In this document: positions 17,967 through 27,263 of the stretch, piece by piece
Layout: the number at the start of each line of letters is the position of its first letter
How positions within the stretch are numbered: the stretch's first letter is position 1
NCBI GenBank assembly: GCA_031291095.1
Contig: JARLJR010000148.1
Coordinates: forward strand, 59,621 to 123,620
Origin: Legionella sp.
GTDB lineage: Bacteria > Pseudomonadota > Gammaproteobacteria > Legionellales > Legionellaceae
Direction of reading: 5' to 3'
Length of the DNA: 64,000 nucleotides
The notes under the pieces: generated by a model
The model's input: only the letters and a program-made list of their open reading frames with translations
The model's database searches: none
What the model was told of the DNA's origin: nothing
Program-made: the position numbers and the translations under genes

Positions 17967-18983
17967 TTAAGATAATACTTTAGAAAGCTTATCCATGACC
18001 TCGTCAACCGAAATTAACTGCATGCTTTCCTCGCCATGCACATGCTGCCCCCACACATCCTCAATGGATGCGCTGCCTAAAATTTTTTCTGCAGCCTCAG
18101 GATAGCGATTTACCACCAAATGCTGAAAAAGATAGGGGCCGGAAATAAGTGGATTAGTTACTGCATGCAAAGCAATAACCGGTGTATTTACCGCGGTAGA
18201 CATATGCGATGGGCCCGTATCTGGGCAAAGAACAACCGTTGCTTTACTAATCAATGCCAATAATTGCTTTGGTTTCGTTTTTCCAGCCAAATTAATTGCG
18301 GGAATCTCTTGAAGAATTTGCTCTGCCAATTGTTTATCAAAATCACCAGGGCCGCCCGTTATAACCACCTGAGCCTGCCATTTTTCCTGTGCCTGGCGTA
18401 ACACTGCAATATAACGAGCCACAGGCCAACTGCGCTCGGGCTTGCTTGCGGCAGGGTTAATCACCAAAATAGGGCCATTTTTTGGTAAGTGTTGCTCAGC
18501 CCATTCATAATCCGCAGGACTAATTGGTAAATCCCAACGAATCACTTTTTCCTTAATGCCCAAAGCCTCGGCAAACTTTAAAAAACCATCCAAAGTATGC
18601 TCAAAACCTGGAGTAACCCGCTCATTGACGAACCAACCATGGCCATCATTAGCACGATGCTCATCATAACCAATCTTACGTTTCGCTTTAATAAAGGGAT
18701 ACAGAAAATTAGTGCGCAAACTGGCCTGTGGAGCCAACAGTACATCAAAAACTCGGCCACTCATTTGTTTTTTAAAACGCCAATAATCCGCTAAACGATG
18801 CGGCTTATCAATTACGATAAACTCAACACCATCCATGCCTTCGACTAAATCAAACGCAGGCCGGGATATAATCCAGGTCAATTTGGCATGCGGTAAACTG
18901 GCTTGCAATGTCCTGACGAGCGGAACCGCCATTAGGACATCACCTAAAGCAGATAATCGAACAATACAAATAGAATCAATCAT
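17967..18983 (-). CDS. GT9 glycosyltransferase (heptosyltransferase-like)
   Basis: About 338 residues of the ADP-heptose:LPS heptosyltransferase family. The N-terminal RLSALGDVLMAVPLVRTL is the acceptor-side GT9 motif, and the donor site holds NPAASKPERSWP, VVITGGPGD and CPDTGPSHMSTAVNTPVIAL. It probably adds a core sugar to lipopolysaccharide in the cytoplasm; whether it is a WaaC or WaaF equivalent is not resolved. The start at 18983 (MIDSIC) overlaps the stop of the upstream zinc-finger gene by 8 nt (ATGATTGA), which indicates translational coupling. An earlier in-frame codon at 19007 lies inside that gene and is unlikely. Confidence 0.9.
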   Translation of the reverse strand: MIDSICIVRLSALGDVLMAVPLVRTLQASLPHAKLTWIISRPAFDLVEGMDGVEFIVIDKPHRLADYWRFKKQMSGRVFDVLLAPQASLRTNFLYPFIKAKRKIGYDEHRANDGHGWFVNERVTPGFEHTLDGFLKFAEALGIKEKVIRWDLPISPADYEWAEQHLPKNGPILVINPAASKPERSWPVARYIAVLRQAQEKWQAQVVITGGPGDFDKQLAEQILQEIPAINLAGKTKPKQLLALISKATVVLCPDTGPSHMSTAVNTPVIALHAVTNPLISGPYLFQHLVVNRYPEAAEKILGSASIEDVWGQHVHGEESMQLISVDEVMDKLSKVLS

Positions 18984-19170
18984 TCTGTAATACAAATCGC
19001 GAACCACAGTAAGGACAAACCTCTACACCGGTTTTATCGATAGGTAGATAAACTTTTGGATGCGCATTCCACAATACCATATCATCTGTAGGACAGCTTA
19101 AAGGCAATTGATCACGATGTACTACATAATTTTTTTTCGTACTTGCTGGTTCTAGTTTTTCTTTTAACAT
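18976..19170 (-). CDS. zf-CHCC zinc-finger domain protein
   Basis: 64 residues. LSC, HPKVYLP and VEVCPYCGSRF supply the Cys-His-Cys-Cys ligands of the zf-CHCC family, whose mitochondrial member is the NDUFS6 subunit of complex I. Bacterial members are tiny and of unknown role. GAGGA precedes the ATG at 19170, whereas the longer TTG start at 19182 would overlap that site. Coupled to the downstream glycosyltransferase. Confidence 0.82.
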   Translation of the reverse strand: MLKEKLEPASTKKNYVVHRDQLPLSCPTDDMVLWNAHPKVYLPIDKTGVEVCPYCGSRFVLQND

Positions 19171-19246
19171 TGTGTTCCTCAATTAGAAAATACCCACTTA
19201 TTGACTCGCAGGGGCAAAGAATCAAGTGCAATGCACCACAAAACAT

Positions 19247-20182
19247 TTAGCGATTATCTAATATTTCCCCAGTTTTCGCTATAACCTCATCAGCAAAAGC
19301 TGTATTTTGTGGATCAAAACGCGTTCCCTCCTCCCAATGCCGTAACCAAGTTAATTGCCGTTTCGCTAACTGCCGAGTAGCGGCTATGCCTTTTTCACGC
19401 ATCGTAGAATAATCATCATTGCCGTGCAAATAGTCCAATACTTGGCGATAGCCAACACAGCGCATGGACGGCATACTGGTAGTTAAACTCCATTTCTGCT
19501 GTAATCGGCGTACTTCGTCAACAAAACCTTGCGCCAACATCTGCTCAAAACGCAACGCGATACGCTCATGCAACCAGGCTCGGTGTTCTGGAAAAAGGAT
19601 GAAATTGGCAAAGGTATAAGTAGACTCTTCCTTTTGTTGCTGTGCTAAAAAATCAGATAAACAAGTCCCAGTCAAATAATAAACCTCTAAAGCACGCTGA
19701 ATCCTTTGCGTATCATTCGCATGAATGCGTAGTGCCGCTTTAGGATCCACTTGCGCTAATTTTTGATGTAAGGCATCCCAACCATACTGAGCAGCCTGCG
19801 CTTCTAATTGCTGCCGCAGTTCCGGATTCGCTTCGGGTAAGGTCGATAAGCCCTGTTGTAATGCATTAAAATACATCATGGTCCCACCGACCAATAAGGG
19901 AATCTTGCCTTTTTGGATAATTGTATCCGCTAAAGAGACGGCATCAGCACAAAACTGGGCTGCCGAATAGGTTTCCGTTGGGTCGATAATATCGAGCAAA
20001 TGATGTGACGCCGCCTGTAACTCTTCTGAGCTAGGCTTGGCCGTACCAATATCCATATCGCGATAAATCATGGCGGAATCAACGCTAATAATTTCCAAAG
20101 GATACTGCTTGACTAATTCAATCGCCAATGCAGTTTTCCCGGAAGCAGTTGGTCCCATTAAACAAAACATCAATTTAGACAT
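19247..20182 (-). CDS. miaA: tRNA dimethylallyltransferase
   Basis: About 311 residues. It transfers dimethylallyl from DMAPP to A37 of tRNAs reading UNN codons, the first step to ms2i6A. The P-loop GPTASGKTALA, DSAMIYRDMDIGTAKPS, VGGTMMYFNAL and the C-terminal GYRQVLDYL and RQLTWLRHW motifs are canonical. The start at 20182 (MSKLMF) lies 8 nt inside the end of mutL; a longer start at 20206 would add non-conserved residues. The mutL-miaA order is common in gammaproteobacteria. Confidence 0.96.
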   Translation of the reverse strand: MSKLMFCLMGPTASGKTALAIELVKQYPLEIISVDSAMIYRDMDIGTAKPSSEELQAASHHLLDIIDPTETYSAAQFCADAVSLADTIIQKGKIPLLVGGTMMYFNALQQGLSTLPEANPELRQQLEAQAAQYGWDALHQKLAQVDPKAALRIHANDTQRIQRALEVYYLTGTCLSDFLAQQQKEESTYTFANFILFPEHRAWLHERIALRFEQMLAQGFVDEVRRLQQKWSLTTSMPSMRCVGYRQVLDYLHGNDDYSTMREKGIAATRQLAKRQLTWLRHWEEGTRFDPQNTAFADEVIAKTGEILDNR

Positions 20183-21818
20183 GTAACAAACTCTGGCAAT
20201 GTTCAATTGTTAAAGCTTTAAAGAGCCCTACTCGTTTATCTTCCCCTCCATGAAGCCGAACAAATACCTGATCCAATTCGATTTTTTCTTCACGACTTAA
20301 TAATCGTGGGTCAAAAACTTGTGACTGGCTCATTAATTCGCTGAGCTGCTCCAAACCCCATTCATCTAAAGCACCAACGGCATCCAAAAACAAACGTAAA
20401 TCCAAGTAGGGAACACTTACAGGGATAGTTCGAATCAGCACTTCGTGTATACCTGTAAGTTCACAACGAATACCTAATTGCTCAAGGCTTTGACATAGTT
20501 CTGTCATCTTAGGTGCTAATTGTTGCTGTAAGGTATAGCGAATAGGCACCAATAAGGGGCGGCTCGCCCAAGGTAAGGTCTGTTGCGCCAAACGTTCCTG
20601 CACTGCATGTTGATGCAAGGCTAAAAGATTAATGAGATAGGGCTTATGCTGAACAAAACTAAGAATGTACTGATTATTTAAAATAACCCAAGATACATCC
20701 GTCTCTAGACGCGCGCGTTCTCTACTTAACAGTTCCAATTGCGGATAGGGCTCACAGATTTCTTTTGCAAATGGCGCAGCAACCTCATGGTTCGATTTAT
20801 AATTTTTTTCCGGTTCAGGCTCAACCGTAGTCAACCGTAACGCGGTCGCTAGCTGTGAGGTAAAAAAATCATGAACTAAACGTGGCTGTTGAAAACGCAC
20901 CTCGTGCTTGGTTGGATGCACATTAACATCCACTTCGGCATGCTCAATAGTAAAATACAACACACACGCAGGGAAACGTCCTGGGTACAGTAAATCATCA
21001 TAAGCTTGCTTAATGGCATGGCTAATTAGCTTATCTTTGACCATACGTTGGTTAATATAAACCCATTGACGATCATTTTGACTGCGCTGAAATCCTGTAC
21101 CACTAATCCATCCATAAAGCCGCATGGCGCCACGTTCCACGTCTAAATAAATTGCATTCTTCATAAACGTGCTGCCCATAATGCGCGTCATTCGGGTTAG
21201 CCGGGTTTGTTCATTGATTGCTGCAGGCAGAGCTAAAATCTGTTTTCCATTATGTTTTAAGGTTAAAGCAATACCTGGGGCACTTAAGGCAAAACGTTTA
21301 ACCACCGTTTCAATAGCCTGAAATTCTAATTTTTCGCCTTTCAAAAATCGCTTACGCACAGGCGCATTAAAAAATAAATCAACCACATCAATGGTTGTTC
21401 CCTGATTACGTGCACAAGGAGTAATCGACATTTCTGTGCCTTGTACCCGCAGTGCCATCGCGCTATCTTGTGCCGCGGGTTTGGAGCTAATCGTTACTTT
21501 GGCCACCGAAGCAATACTGGCTAAGGCCTCACCGCGAAAACCCATGCTCTCTATAGCGTATAAGTCATTTAGCGTATTAATTTTACTGGTGGCATGAGCC
21601 GCAATCGCTAAGGGTAAATCATCCGCAACAATGCCTAGGCCATTATCACTGATTTTGATTTGATTCAGTCCACCATAACCAATCTCAATCGTAATCGCAT
21701 CAGAGCCCGCATCCAAAGAATTTTCCAGTAATTCTTTAACTACAGATGCGGGTCGTTCAATGACCTCACCGGCAGCGATTTGGTTTGCAATTAATGGTGG
21801 TAATTGGTGTATTCTCAT
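20175..21818 (-). CDS. mutL: DNA mismatch repair protein MutL
   Basis: About 547 residues. The GHKL ATPase has IAAGEVIERPASVVKELLENSLDAG, DNGLGI and GFRGEALASI; the middle transducer includes HPTKHEVRF. The C-terminal dimerization domain has HQHAVQERL, a degenerate form of the DQHA-x2-E-x4-E nuclease motif with His replacing the first Asp, so endonuclease activity is unlikely. MutL links MutS to downstream repair factors. The start at 21818 forms an ATGA overlap with the amidase stop. Slightly shorter than E. coli MutL (615). Confidence 0.95.
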   Translation of the reverse strand: MRIHQLPPLIANQIAAGEVIERPASVVKELLENSLDAGSDAITIEIGYGGLNQIKISDNGLGIVADDLPLAIAAHATSKINTLNDLYAIESMGFRGEALASIASVAKVTISSKPAAQDSAMALRVQGTEMSITPCARNQGTTIDVVDLFFNAPVRKRFLKGEKLEFQAIETVVKRFALSAPGIALTLKHNGKQILALPAAINEQTRLTRMTRIMGSTFMKNAIYLDVERGAMRLYGWISGTGFQRSQNDRQWVYINQRMVKDKLISHAIKQAYDDLLYPGRFPACVLYFTIEHAEVDVNVHPTKHEVRFQQPRLVHDFFTSQLATALRLTTVEPEPEKNYKSNHEVAAPFAKEICEPYPQLELLSRERARLETDVSWVILNNQYILSFVQHKPYLINLLALHQHAVQERLAQQTLPWASRPLLVPIRYTLQQQLAPKMTELCQSLEQLGIRCELTGIHEVLIRTIPVSVPYLDLRLFLDAVGALDEWGLEQLSELMSQSQVFDPRLLSREEKIELDQVFVRLHGGEDKRVGLFKALTIEHCQSLLHV

Positions 21819-23224
21819 GCCCATACCGCTGGAATCACTAGTTTTTGGCCTGGCTTAAGACGTGTTATTCCGCGTAAATGGTTAGCCGTCTGCAATGCAT
21901 TCACTGTCACACGATAACGTGCTGCAATTGCAGGCAAGGTCTCCCCCGCACGCACTAAATGAAACTTGTTCGCAAGCATTGCCTCAATTCGCGAACCATG
22001 AGGTGGGTTTTCCCAAAAATAGCCTTTTATTCCTTGAAAAATTGCCTGACTTAGACGCAATTGATAGGCAGGACTCGTCAGATTTCGTTCTTCTCGGGGA
22101 TTTGAAATGAATCCTGTCTCCACCAAAATTGACGGAATATCCGGGGACTTAAGCACCACAAAACGAGCTTGCTCCACACGCGAATTATGCAATGTAGCGA
22201 AACCGCCTAGCTGATTTAAAACGCGTTTACCCATCTCTAAGCCTGCATTAATGGTTGCTGTTTGTGATAAGTCGATTAATACCGAACGGACTACGCCATT
22301 TCGATCATCTAACTCACCTAGATTCACCCCACCCAACTCAGAATAGTTTTCTTTTTCTGCTAACCAGTGTGCCGCCTCACTGGTGGCCCCTCTTTGAGAT
22401 AAGGCAAATACTGAGGCGCCATTAGAATGTGGATTATGGAACGCATCCGCATGGATCGCGACAAAGATATCCCCATTATATTTGCGGGCAATGTCCAAAC
22501 GCTCTCTAAGCCCCACATAATAATCACCGGAGCGCGTGAGTACGGCATGCATTCCTGGTTGTTGATCAATAAGGCGCTTTAATTTAAGGGTAATCGCTAA
22601 GACCACATCCTTTTCCTTAGACGCATGCGGGCCTCGTGCTCCTGAGTCTTTACCTCCGTGTCCTGCATCCAACACCACAATTACATCACGCAATGCTTTT
22701 GCAGGACCTGTACTTACTTTAACTGGAGCTTGGCGCGCTAGAATTGGTTTTGCCAGCGGTTTCACTGGCGCTTTTCCTGCGACGGGTGCAGGAGAAGCAA
22801 GCACAGGTGTGACTACTGCAGCCACGGCAACCGGCTCATTCGTGTACATTAAATCAACACGCACCCCATAGGTTCCTCCAGGAGGTTGCCAAGGAGCGGA
22901 ACGAACCTGTACCTTTTGGCTTACATCCAAAACTAGTCTTAACGTTCTGAAATCCGCATTCCCGGTACGCATATGGTGAATAACCGCGTTCGTTAAGCTT
23001 GGATGATTTAAATTGGTTGCTAATTGTGTGTCTTTTAAATCAATAACCACACGATAAGGCTGAGACAAGACAAATAGCTTATGCATAAACGGCCCATCAA
23101 GCGTGAAAAAAAGGGACGTTTGATTCTTTTGTTGTTTTAAAGCAATTGCCTTGAGTTGACCACCGAAGGCTCCTACCGAGCTAAAAAACAGCACGAGCAA
23201 TAAAGACCATGAACGTAAGATCAT
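21815..23224 (-). CDS. amiB: N-acetylmuramoyl-L-alanine amidase with AMIN and LysM domains
   Basis: About 469 residues. A signal peptide is followed by an AMIN domain (about 25-125), an Ala/Pro/Val-rich linker, an Amidase_3 domain (about 185-410) with the zinc ligands in DAGHGGKDSGA and VAIHADAF and the catalytic Glu in LVETGFISN, and one LysM repeat at the C terminus (VRAGETLPAIAARY). It splits septal peptidoglycan during daughter-cell separation and should need an EnvC/NlpD activator. AGGGG precedes the ATG at 23224, which overlaps the tsaE stop (ATGA). The AmiB/AmiC choice is by domain order. Confidence 0.92.
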   Translation of the reverse strand: MILRSWSLLLVLFFSSVGAFGGQLKAIALKQQKNQTSLFFTLDGPFMHKLFVLSQPYRVVIDLKDTQLATNLNHPSLTNAVIHHMRTGNADFRTLRLVLDVSQKVQVRSAPWQPPGGTYGVRVDLMYTNEPVAVAAVVTPVLASPAPVAGKAPVKPLAKPILARQAPVKVSTGPAKALRDVIVVLDAGHGGKDSGARGPHASKEKDVVLAITLKLKRLIDQQPGMHAVLTRSGDYYVGLRERLDIARKYNGDIFVAIHADAFHNPHSNGASVFALSQRGATSEAAHWLAEKENYSELGGVNLGELDDRNGVVRSVLIDLSQTATINAGLEMGKRVLNQLGGFATLHNSRVEQARFVVLKSPDIPSILVETGFISNPREERNLTSPAYQLRLSQAIFQGIKGYFWENPPHGSRIEAMLANKFHLVRAGETLPAIAARYRVTVNALQTANHLRGITRLKPGQKLVIPAVWA

Positions 23225-23700
23225 AATTCCCCTGAGAGGCAAGCTAAAATTCTTTGGCCAGCGTCACTGGATGCAGTAATTTGCACCTCACGTCCAACCC
23301 CTTTTATACGTAAATTAAAACGAATATCTACTTTAGGCAATGCCCTTCCTGCTTTTTCAGCCCATTCGATGCAGCAAATACTCTCTTTCGTAAAATAATC
23401 GCGAAACCCTAAATACTCTAATTCTTCTTCGTGATGAATACGATATAAATCAAAATGATGAATTGCTCCATTCTGATAAGGATAACTTTCTACAAGCGAA
23501 AAAGTTGGGCTCTTAATTGCCGATTGCACACCTAAACTGCGTAACATTGCTCGCACAATTGTTGTTTTTCCTGCCCCTAAATCACCATTCAAGGTGATAA
23601 TAAGGGGAAGAGTAAGACAAGAGGCCAATTGGGTTGCAAACTGCTCACTGGCTTGTTCATCAGGTAAATCTAAAATAACCACTTTATTTAATTCATTCAC
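23221..23700 (-). CDS. tsaE: tRNA threonylcarbamoyladenosine biosynthesis ATPase TsaE
   Basis: 159 residues. Walker A GDLGAGKTT, the SPTFSLVESY switch and HFDLYRI with IEWAEKAG are diagnostic. TsaE hydrolyses ATP to drive the TsaBD complex that makes t6A37 in ANN-decoding tRNAs. The start is GTG at 23700, overlapping the nnr stop by 8 nt. The run nnr-tsaE-amidase-mutL is widely conserved. Confidence 0.95.
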   Translation of the reverse strand: MNELNKVVILDLPDEQASEQFATQLASCLTLPLIITLNGDLGAGKTTIVRAMLRSLGVQSAIKSPTFSLVESYPYQNGAIHHFDLYRIHHEEELEYLGFRDYFTKESICCIEWAEKAGRALPKVDIRFNLRIKGVGREVQITASSDAGQRILACLSGEL

Positions 23701-25177
23701 AGTAATTTAATACATAAGGTAAAACGTCAAACAAATCACTCGCTAATAACCCAGCACCACCTTGCGCATAAGCAACTTTGTCTCCTGCAAGTGCATGGGC
23801 ATATACCCCACAACGAGCAGCCTCAGGTAAAGACATACCTTGAGCACAAAGGCCGGCAATAATGCCGCTTAAAACATCCCCCATACCCGCACTCGCCATC
23901 GCAGGGTTGCCTTTAGGGCAAACAAAGGTTTTTTGTTCAGGGGCCTGGATTATTGAGCCAGCTCCTTTCAATATAACCACGCCTCCATACTGCTTTTGAA
24001 TGTTTGCAGCAGCCTGGTAGCGATTCTTTTGTACTTGCTCTGTGGAGCAAGAAAGCAATGCAGCGGCTTCACCGGGATGTGGCGTTAATATCCAATTATC
24101 ATCCAACTGTGGATGTTCTGCCAAGAGTCTTAATGCTGAAGCATCAATAACCATAGGCAATTGCGAGGTAATCGCCGCTAAAAATAAGTTAACAGCCCAA
24201 TCGCTATCGCCCAAACCCGGGCCAATAACGCAAACACTTGCTCGGGCCAGCAAAGGTTGCAGCTCTTGTGCGGAATTAACGCCCCATACCATCGCTTCCG
24301 GGATTAAGGCTAAAGCCCCTTTCGCATGCTCTGGTAAGGTTGCAATACTGACACAACCTGCGCCAGTACGCATGGCCGCCTTAGCAGCCAAGCTAATCGC
24401 TCCAGGCATGCCAAGTCCACCACCAACCACCAAAACATGCCCATAATCACCTTTATGGGAATTTTTTTTACGAGGAACCAAGGGCAATCCTACATTAGAA
24501 GGTCCCAACAAGCAGGCAGCAGGCTGCTGTTTGGCAACACAAGCATCCAATTGTATGGGGCAGCAGTAAATATCCCCACAATAATCAGGTGCATCCGCGG
24601 TATACAGTCCGGCTTTAAGCGTGATAAAGGTCAAAGTAACTGAAGCGTTAACACAAAGATTCTCAACACAGCCAGTATCAGCATTAAGCCCTGATGGAAT
24701 ATCTAAAGACACCACCGGTATGCCGCTGTCATTAATCTGATTAATTGCCGAAGCGATTAATCCATGAACCGGGCCTTGCAAACCAATGCCTAACAACGCA
24801 TCAACAATGAGCTCAACCTCACTATCAATAGGCTCGTCTACAGGCTGGCACTCGACTCCAGCATCCATAGCCATTAATGCAGCATATTGCGCCGCATGCG
24901 GAAGATCAGCTAAAGCCTTGCCCTGATAAATCGTTACGGTTAATCCGTTTTCATGGGCCAAGCGAGCCACCACATAGCCATCACCTGCATTATTGCCGGA
25001 ACCACAAAATACCGCGAGGTGTTTCACCTGGGGATAAAGTTTTTTAATGTGTGCAAAAGCCTCTGCCCCTGCTCGAGACATTAATTCATTTTCATCTAGG
25101 TGATATAAAGACGTGGCTTGTTGTTCGCAAGCTCGGATGTGTTCACAACGATAAAGGGCATTCTCTGGTTTAATCAC
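23693..25177 (-). CDS. nnr: bifunctional NAD(P)H-hydrate epimerase / ADP-dependent dehydratase
   Basis: 494 residues. The N-terminal YjeF_N epimerase has GSGNNAGDGYVVARL and LDIPSGLNADTG; the C-terminal ribokinase-like dehydratase has VVGGGLGMPGAISLAAKAAMR, TPHPGEAAALL, LKGAGSII and ASAGMGDVLSGIIAG with its catalytic Asp. The enzyme repairs hydrated NADH and NADPH. First gene of the overlapping run; a dispersed repeat lies upstream of its start. Confidence 0.95.
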   Translation of the reverse strand: MIKPENALYRCEHIRACEQQATSLYHLDENELMSRAGAEAFAHIKKLYPQVKHLAVFCGSGNNAGDGYVVARLAHENGLTVTIYQGKALADLPHAAQYAALMAMDAGVECQPVDEPIDSEVELIVDALLGIGLQGPVHGLIASAINQINDSGIPVVSLDIPSGLNADTGCVENLCVNASVTLTFITLKAGLYTADAPDYCGDIYCCPIQLDACVAKQQPAACLLGPSNVGLPLVPRKKNSHKGDYGHVLVVGGGLGMPGAISLAAKAAMRTGAGCVSIATLPEHAKGALALIPEAMVWGVNSAQELQPLLARASVCVIGPGLGDSDWAVNLFLAAITSQLPMVIDASALRLLAEHPQLDDNWILTPHPGEAAALLSCSTEQVQKNRYQAAANIQKQYGGVVILKGAGSIIQAPEQKTFVCPKGNPAMASAGMGDVLSGIIAGLCAQGMSLPEAARCGVYAHALAGDKVAYAQGGAGLLASDLFDVLPYVLNYCE

Positions 25178-25239
25178 CTGTTTGCTCCGATAACGATTGG
25201 GCTGTTAGCTAGCCCTGGTTTGAACTGGACGTTATGACA

Positions 25240-25346
25240 CGTCATTCTAAGCAGTTTACGACGAAGGACCTCCTGAATGAAGTACAATACCAATTCATAG
25301 CACCGATGTCTCATTCAGGAGATCCTTCACTTCGTTCAGGATGACG
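25240..25346. repeat. dispersed palindromic repeat, family 2
   Basis: Begins CGTCATTC and ends GGATGACG, with internal arms GGACCTCCTGAATGA and TCATTCAGGAGATCC. It fills the gap between nnr and sspB. Related partial copies are at 47642, 61090 and in the right-end duplication. Confidence 0.82.
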
Positions 25347-25355
25347 AATCCTACA

Positions 25356-25763
25356 CTACTTAACTAATTTTAACGACGGCTTACTTTTAGCCATAGCCGC
25401 AGCGACATCTGCACCAGCGGTTGCCGGAGGCGGAGACGACGGAGGCTCATCTTCAAGCTCAAACGCAATCCCTCGGCCATTTTCTTTAGCATAGATCTCT
25501 AATACGGCACTAGGAGGAACAAAAATTTGCTCTGTTTTCCCTGAAAAACGTGCAGTAAATACAATGCGATCGTTTTCTAATAGTAAGCCACGAGTGGCTG
25601 CTGGAGATATATTTAACACAATCCGTGCCTCAACGATGTGCTCGTGAGGAACCTGTACACCCGCATAGGTTGTATTAACCAAAACATAAGGTGTTAACCC
25701 GTTATCTACAATCCAATCGTAAAAAGCACGAATCAAATAAGGTTTGTTTGATGTCATAGTCAT
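25356..25763 (-). CDS. sspB: stringent starvation protein B, ClpXP adaptor
   Basis: 135 residues. PYLIRAFYDWIVDNGLTPY and the FSGKTEQIFVPPSAVLEIYAKENG block match SspB, which delivers ssrA-tagged peptides to ClpXP. The C terminus (KPSLKLVK) is the conserved ClpX-docking peptide at the end of an acidic, Pro/Ala-rich linker. The start is 2 nt after the sspA stop. Confidence 0.95.
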   Translation of the reverse strand: MTMTSNKPYLIRAFYDWIVDNGLTPYVLVNTTYAGVQVPHEHIVEARIVLNISPAATRGLLLENDRIVFTARFSGKTEQIFVPPSAVLEIYAKENGRGIAFELEDEPPSSPPPATAGADVAAAMAKSKPSLKLVK

Positions 25764-25765
25764 GT

Positions 25766-26386
25766 TTATGCCGCTCTTAATTGTCGCTCAGCATCAGTTA
25801 AGCTAACTTGAAAAGACTCACGTTTAAACAAGCGCTGCATGTATGCAATTAATCCTTTATATTCAGGCCCAATATCAATGCCTAAACGAGGCAAACGCCA
25901 TAATAGAGGAGCTAATGCACAATCCAACAATGAAAACTCATCGCTTAAGAAATAAGGCTTGTCAGCAAAAACCGGATCTAAGCTAGTTAAACTTTCAAAT
26001 AAGTTTGCTCTTGCTGCATCTACATTAGTATCTCTTAAAATTTGATTCATTAAGTAATACCAATCATGCTCAATACGATGCATCATTTTACGTGTTTCTG
26101 CACGCGCAACCGGATATACTGGCAATAGTGGTGGATGAGGAAAACGCTCATCTAAATATTCCATAATAATGCGTGGTTCATACAGTACAAGCTCTCTATC
26201 AATCAGAGTTGGCACAGTTCCGTAAGGGTTTAGAGCTAAAAGATCAGCACTGGGTTCATTTTGCTTGGCAGGTAGAATTTCGACATTAACTCCTTTCTCC
26301 GCCAAAACGATACGAACCTGATGACTGTACACATCATCAATATCAGAAAATAAAGACATTATAGTGCGCTTTGCAACAATTGCCAT
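25766..26386 (-). CDS. sspA: stringent starvation protein A
   Basis: About 206 residues of glutathione-S-transferase fold that binds RNA polymerase. MSLFSDIDDVYSHQVRIVLAEKG, NPYGTVPTLIDRELVLYE and IMEYLDERFPHPPLLP are as in SspA. AGGAG 7 nt before the ATG at 26386 sets the start over a TTG two codons upstream. It controls stress and stationary-phase transcription, and lies in the classical order petABC-sspAB. Confidence 0.95.
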   Translation of the reverse strand: MAIVAKRTIMSLFSDIDDVYSHQVRIVLAEKGVNVEILPAKQNEPSADLLALNPYGTVPTLIDRELVLYEPRIIMEYLDERFPHPPLLPVYPVARAETRKMMHRIEHDWYYLMNQILRDTNVDAARANLFESLTSLDPVFADKPYFLSDEFSLLDCALAPLLWRLPRLGIDIGPEYKGLIAYMQRLFKRESFQVSLTDAERQLRAA

Positions 26387-26544
26387 GAGCAACTCCTATC
26401 ATTTCATGAAAAACGGTAAGGCACCTAGGGGGTAATAATTCTCGAAGAAGATACTGAGCTATTACTCAAACTCCCAACCCTACAGTACAAACGTAATATT
26501 TTACCATATTTTTAACCTTTTGGGTTACTTTGTTATCTAAACTA

Positions 26545-27261
26545 TTATGTTTTTTGCCAATACACGTGTTTTAAGCCTAGAGCAATCAATAAAAACACCA
26601 TCAAAAACGCCAACACAAAGTACCCTAGTTGGTGGCGAGCCGCTTTTGCAGGCTCACCGACATAAACAAGAAAGCTAACTAAATCCTGCAATAGATTATT
26701 AAGTTGGGCTGAGGATAACTCCCCCTCTTTAACCAATGACAAATGTGCCGCATGTTCCTGAGTTCCTTGCTCCAAGGTCATTTCACCGATTAAGGGCTCT
26801 AAAATATTCGGCATAGCAATCCCAGGTACCAATAAATTGTTTACGCCAAAAGGCCTGGAATTATCTGTATAAAAACTTTTTAAGTAGGTAAATAACCACT
26901 CAGCCCCCTTTTCTCTCGCAACTAAAGATAAATCTGGAGGCACTACACCAAACCATTGCTTCGCGTCCTCTGGGGGCAAGGCGATGCGAATGGGATCATT
27001 TACTGTAGCCGCAGTAAAAATAAGATTATTTTTAAGCAAATCCACATCAACACGCCCATCAAAGCCAACAAGACCTAAGCCTTCTGCCATGTGGTTATAA
27101 CGCAAATATTTTAATGAATGGCAGCCTGAACAATAATTCATAAACAGCTTGGCTCCACGTTGCAAACTAGGCTTATTATCAATAGCCAAGGGCTGGGCAC
27201 CCAATATTGGGGTCCATAAGCATCCTAAGATCCCTGCTAGAAGTACGCTTTGTTTTAGCAT
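26545..27261 (-). CDS. petC: ubiquinol-cytochrome c reductase, cytochrome c1
   Basis: About 238 residues. A signal peptide precedes the heme-c motif CSGCH (NYCSGCHSLKY), a periplasmic domain follows, and a single C-terminal anchor helix is present near 205-230. The start at 27261 (MLKQSV) is 2 nt past the petB stop and has a GGGGG site; the longer frame to 27357 is unlikely. The heme Met ligand probably lies in the PGIAMPNIL segment. It passes electrons from the Rieske centre to soluble cytochrome c. Confidence 0.95.
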   Translation of the reverse strand: MLKQSVLLAGILGCLWTPILGAQPLAIDNKPSLQRGAKLFMNYCSGCHSLKYLRYNHMAEGLGLVGFDGRVDVDLLKNNLIFTAATVNDPIRIALPPEDAKQWFGVVPPDLSLVAREKGAEWLFTYLKSFYTDNSRPFGVNNLLVPGIAMPNILEPLIGEMTLEQGTQEHAAHLSLVKEGELSSAQLNNLLQDLVSFLVYVGEPAKAARHQLGYFVLAFLMVFLLIALGLKHVYWQKT

Positions 27262-27263
27262 AA

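Noticed and set aside
20175-21818. Nuclease-active MutL
   Set aside because: The DQHA motif has His in place of Asp and the downstream zinc-binding motifs are not seen.
24042-24446. 134-codon plus-strand frame
   Set aside because: Antisense to nnr, with no ribosome site or motif.
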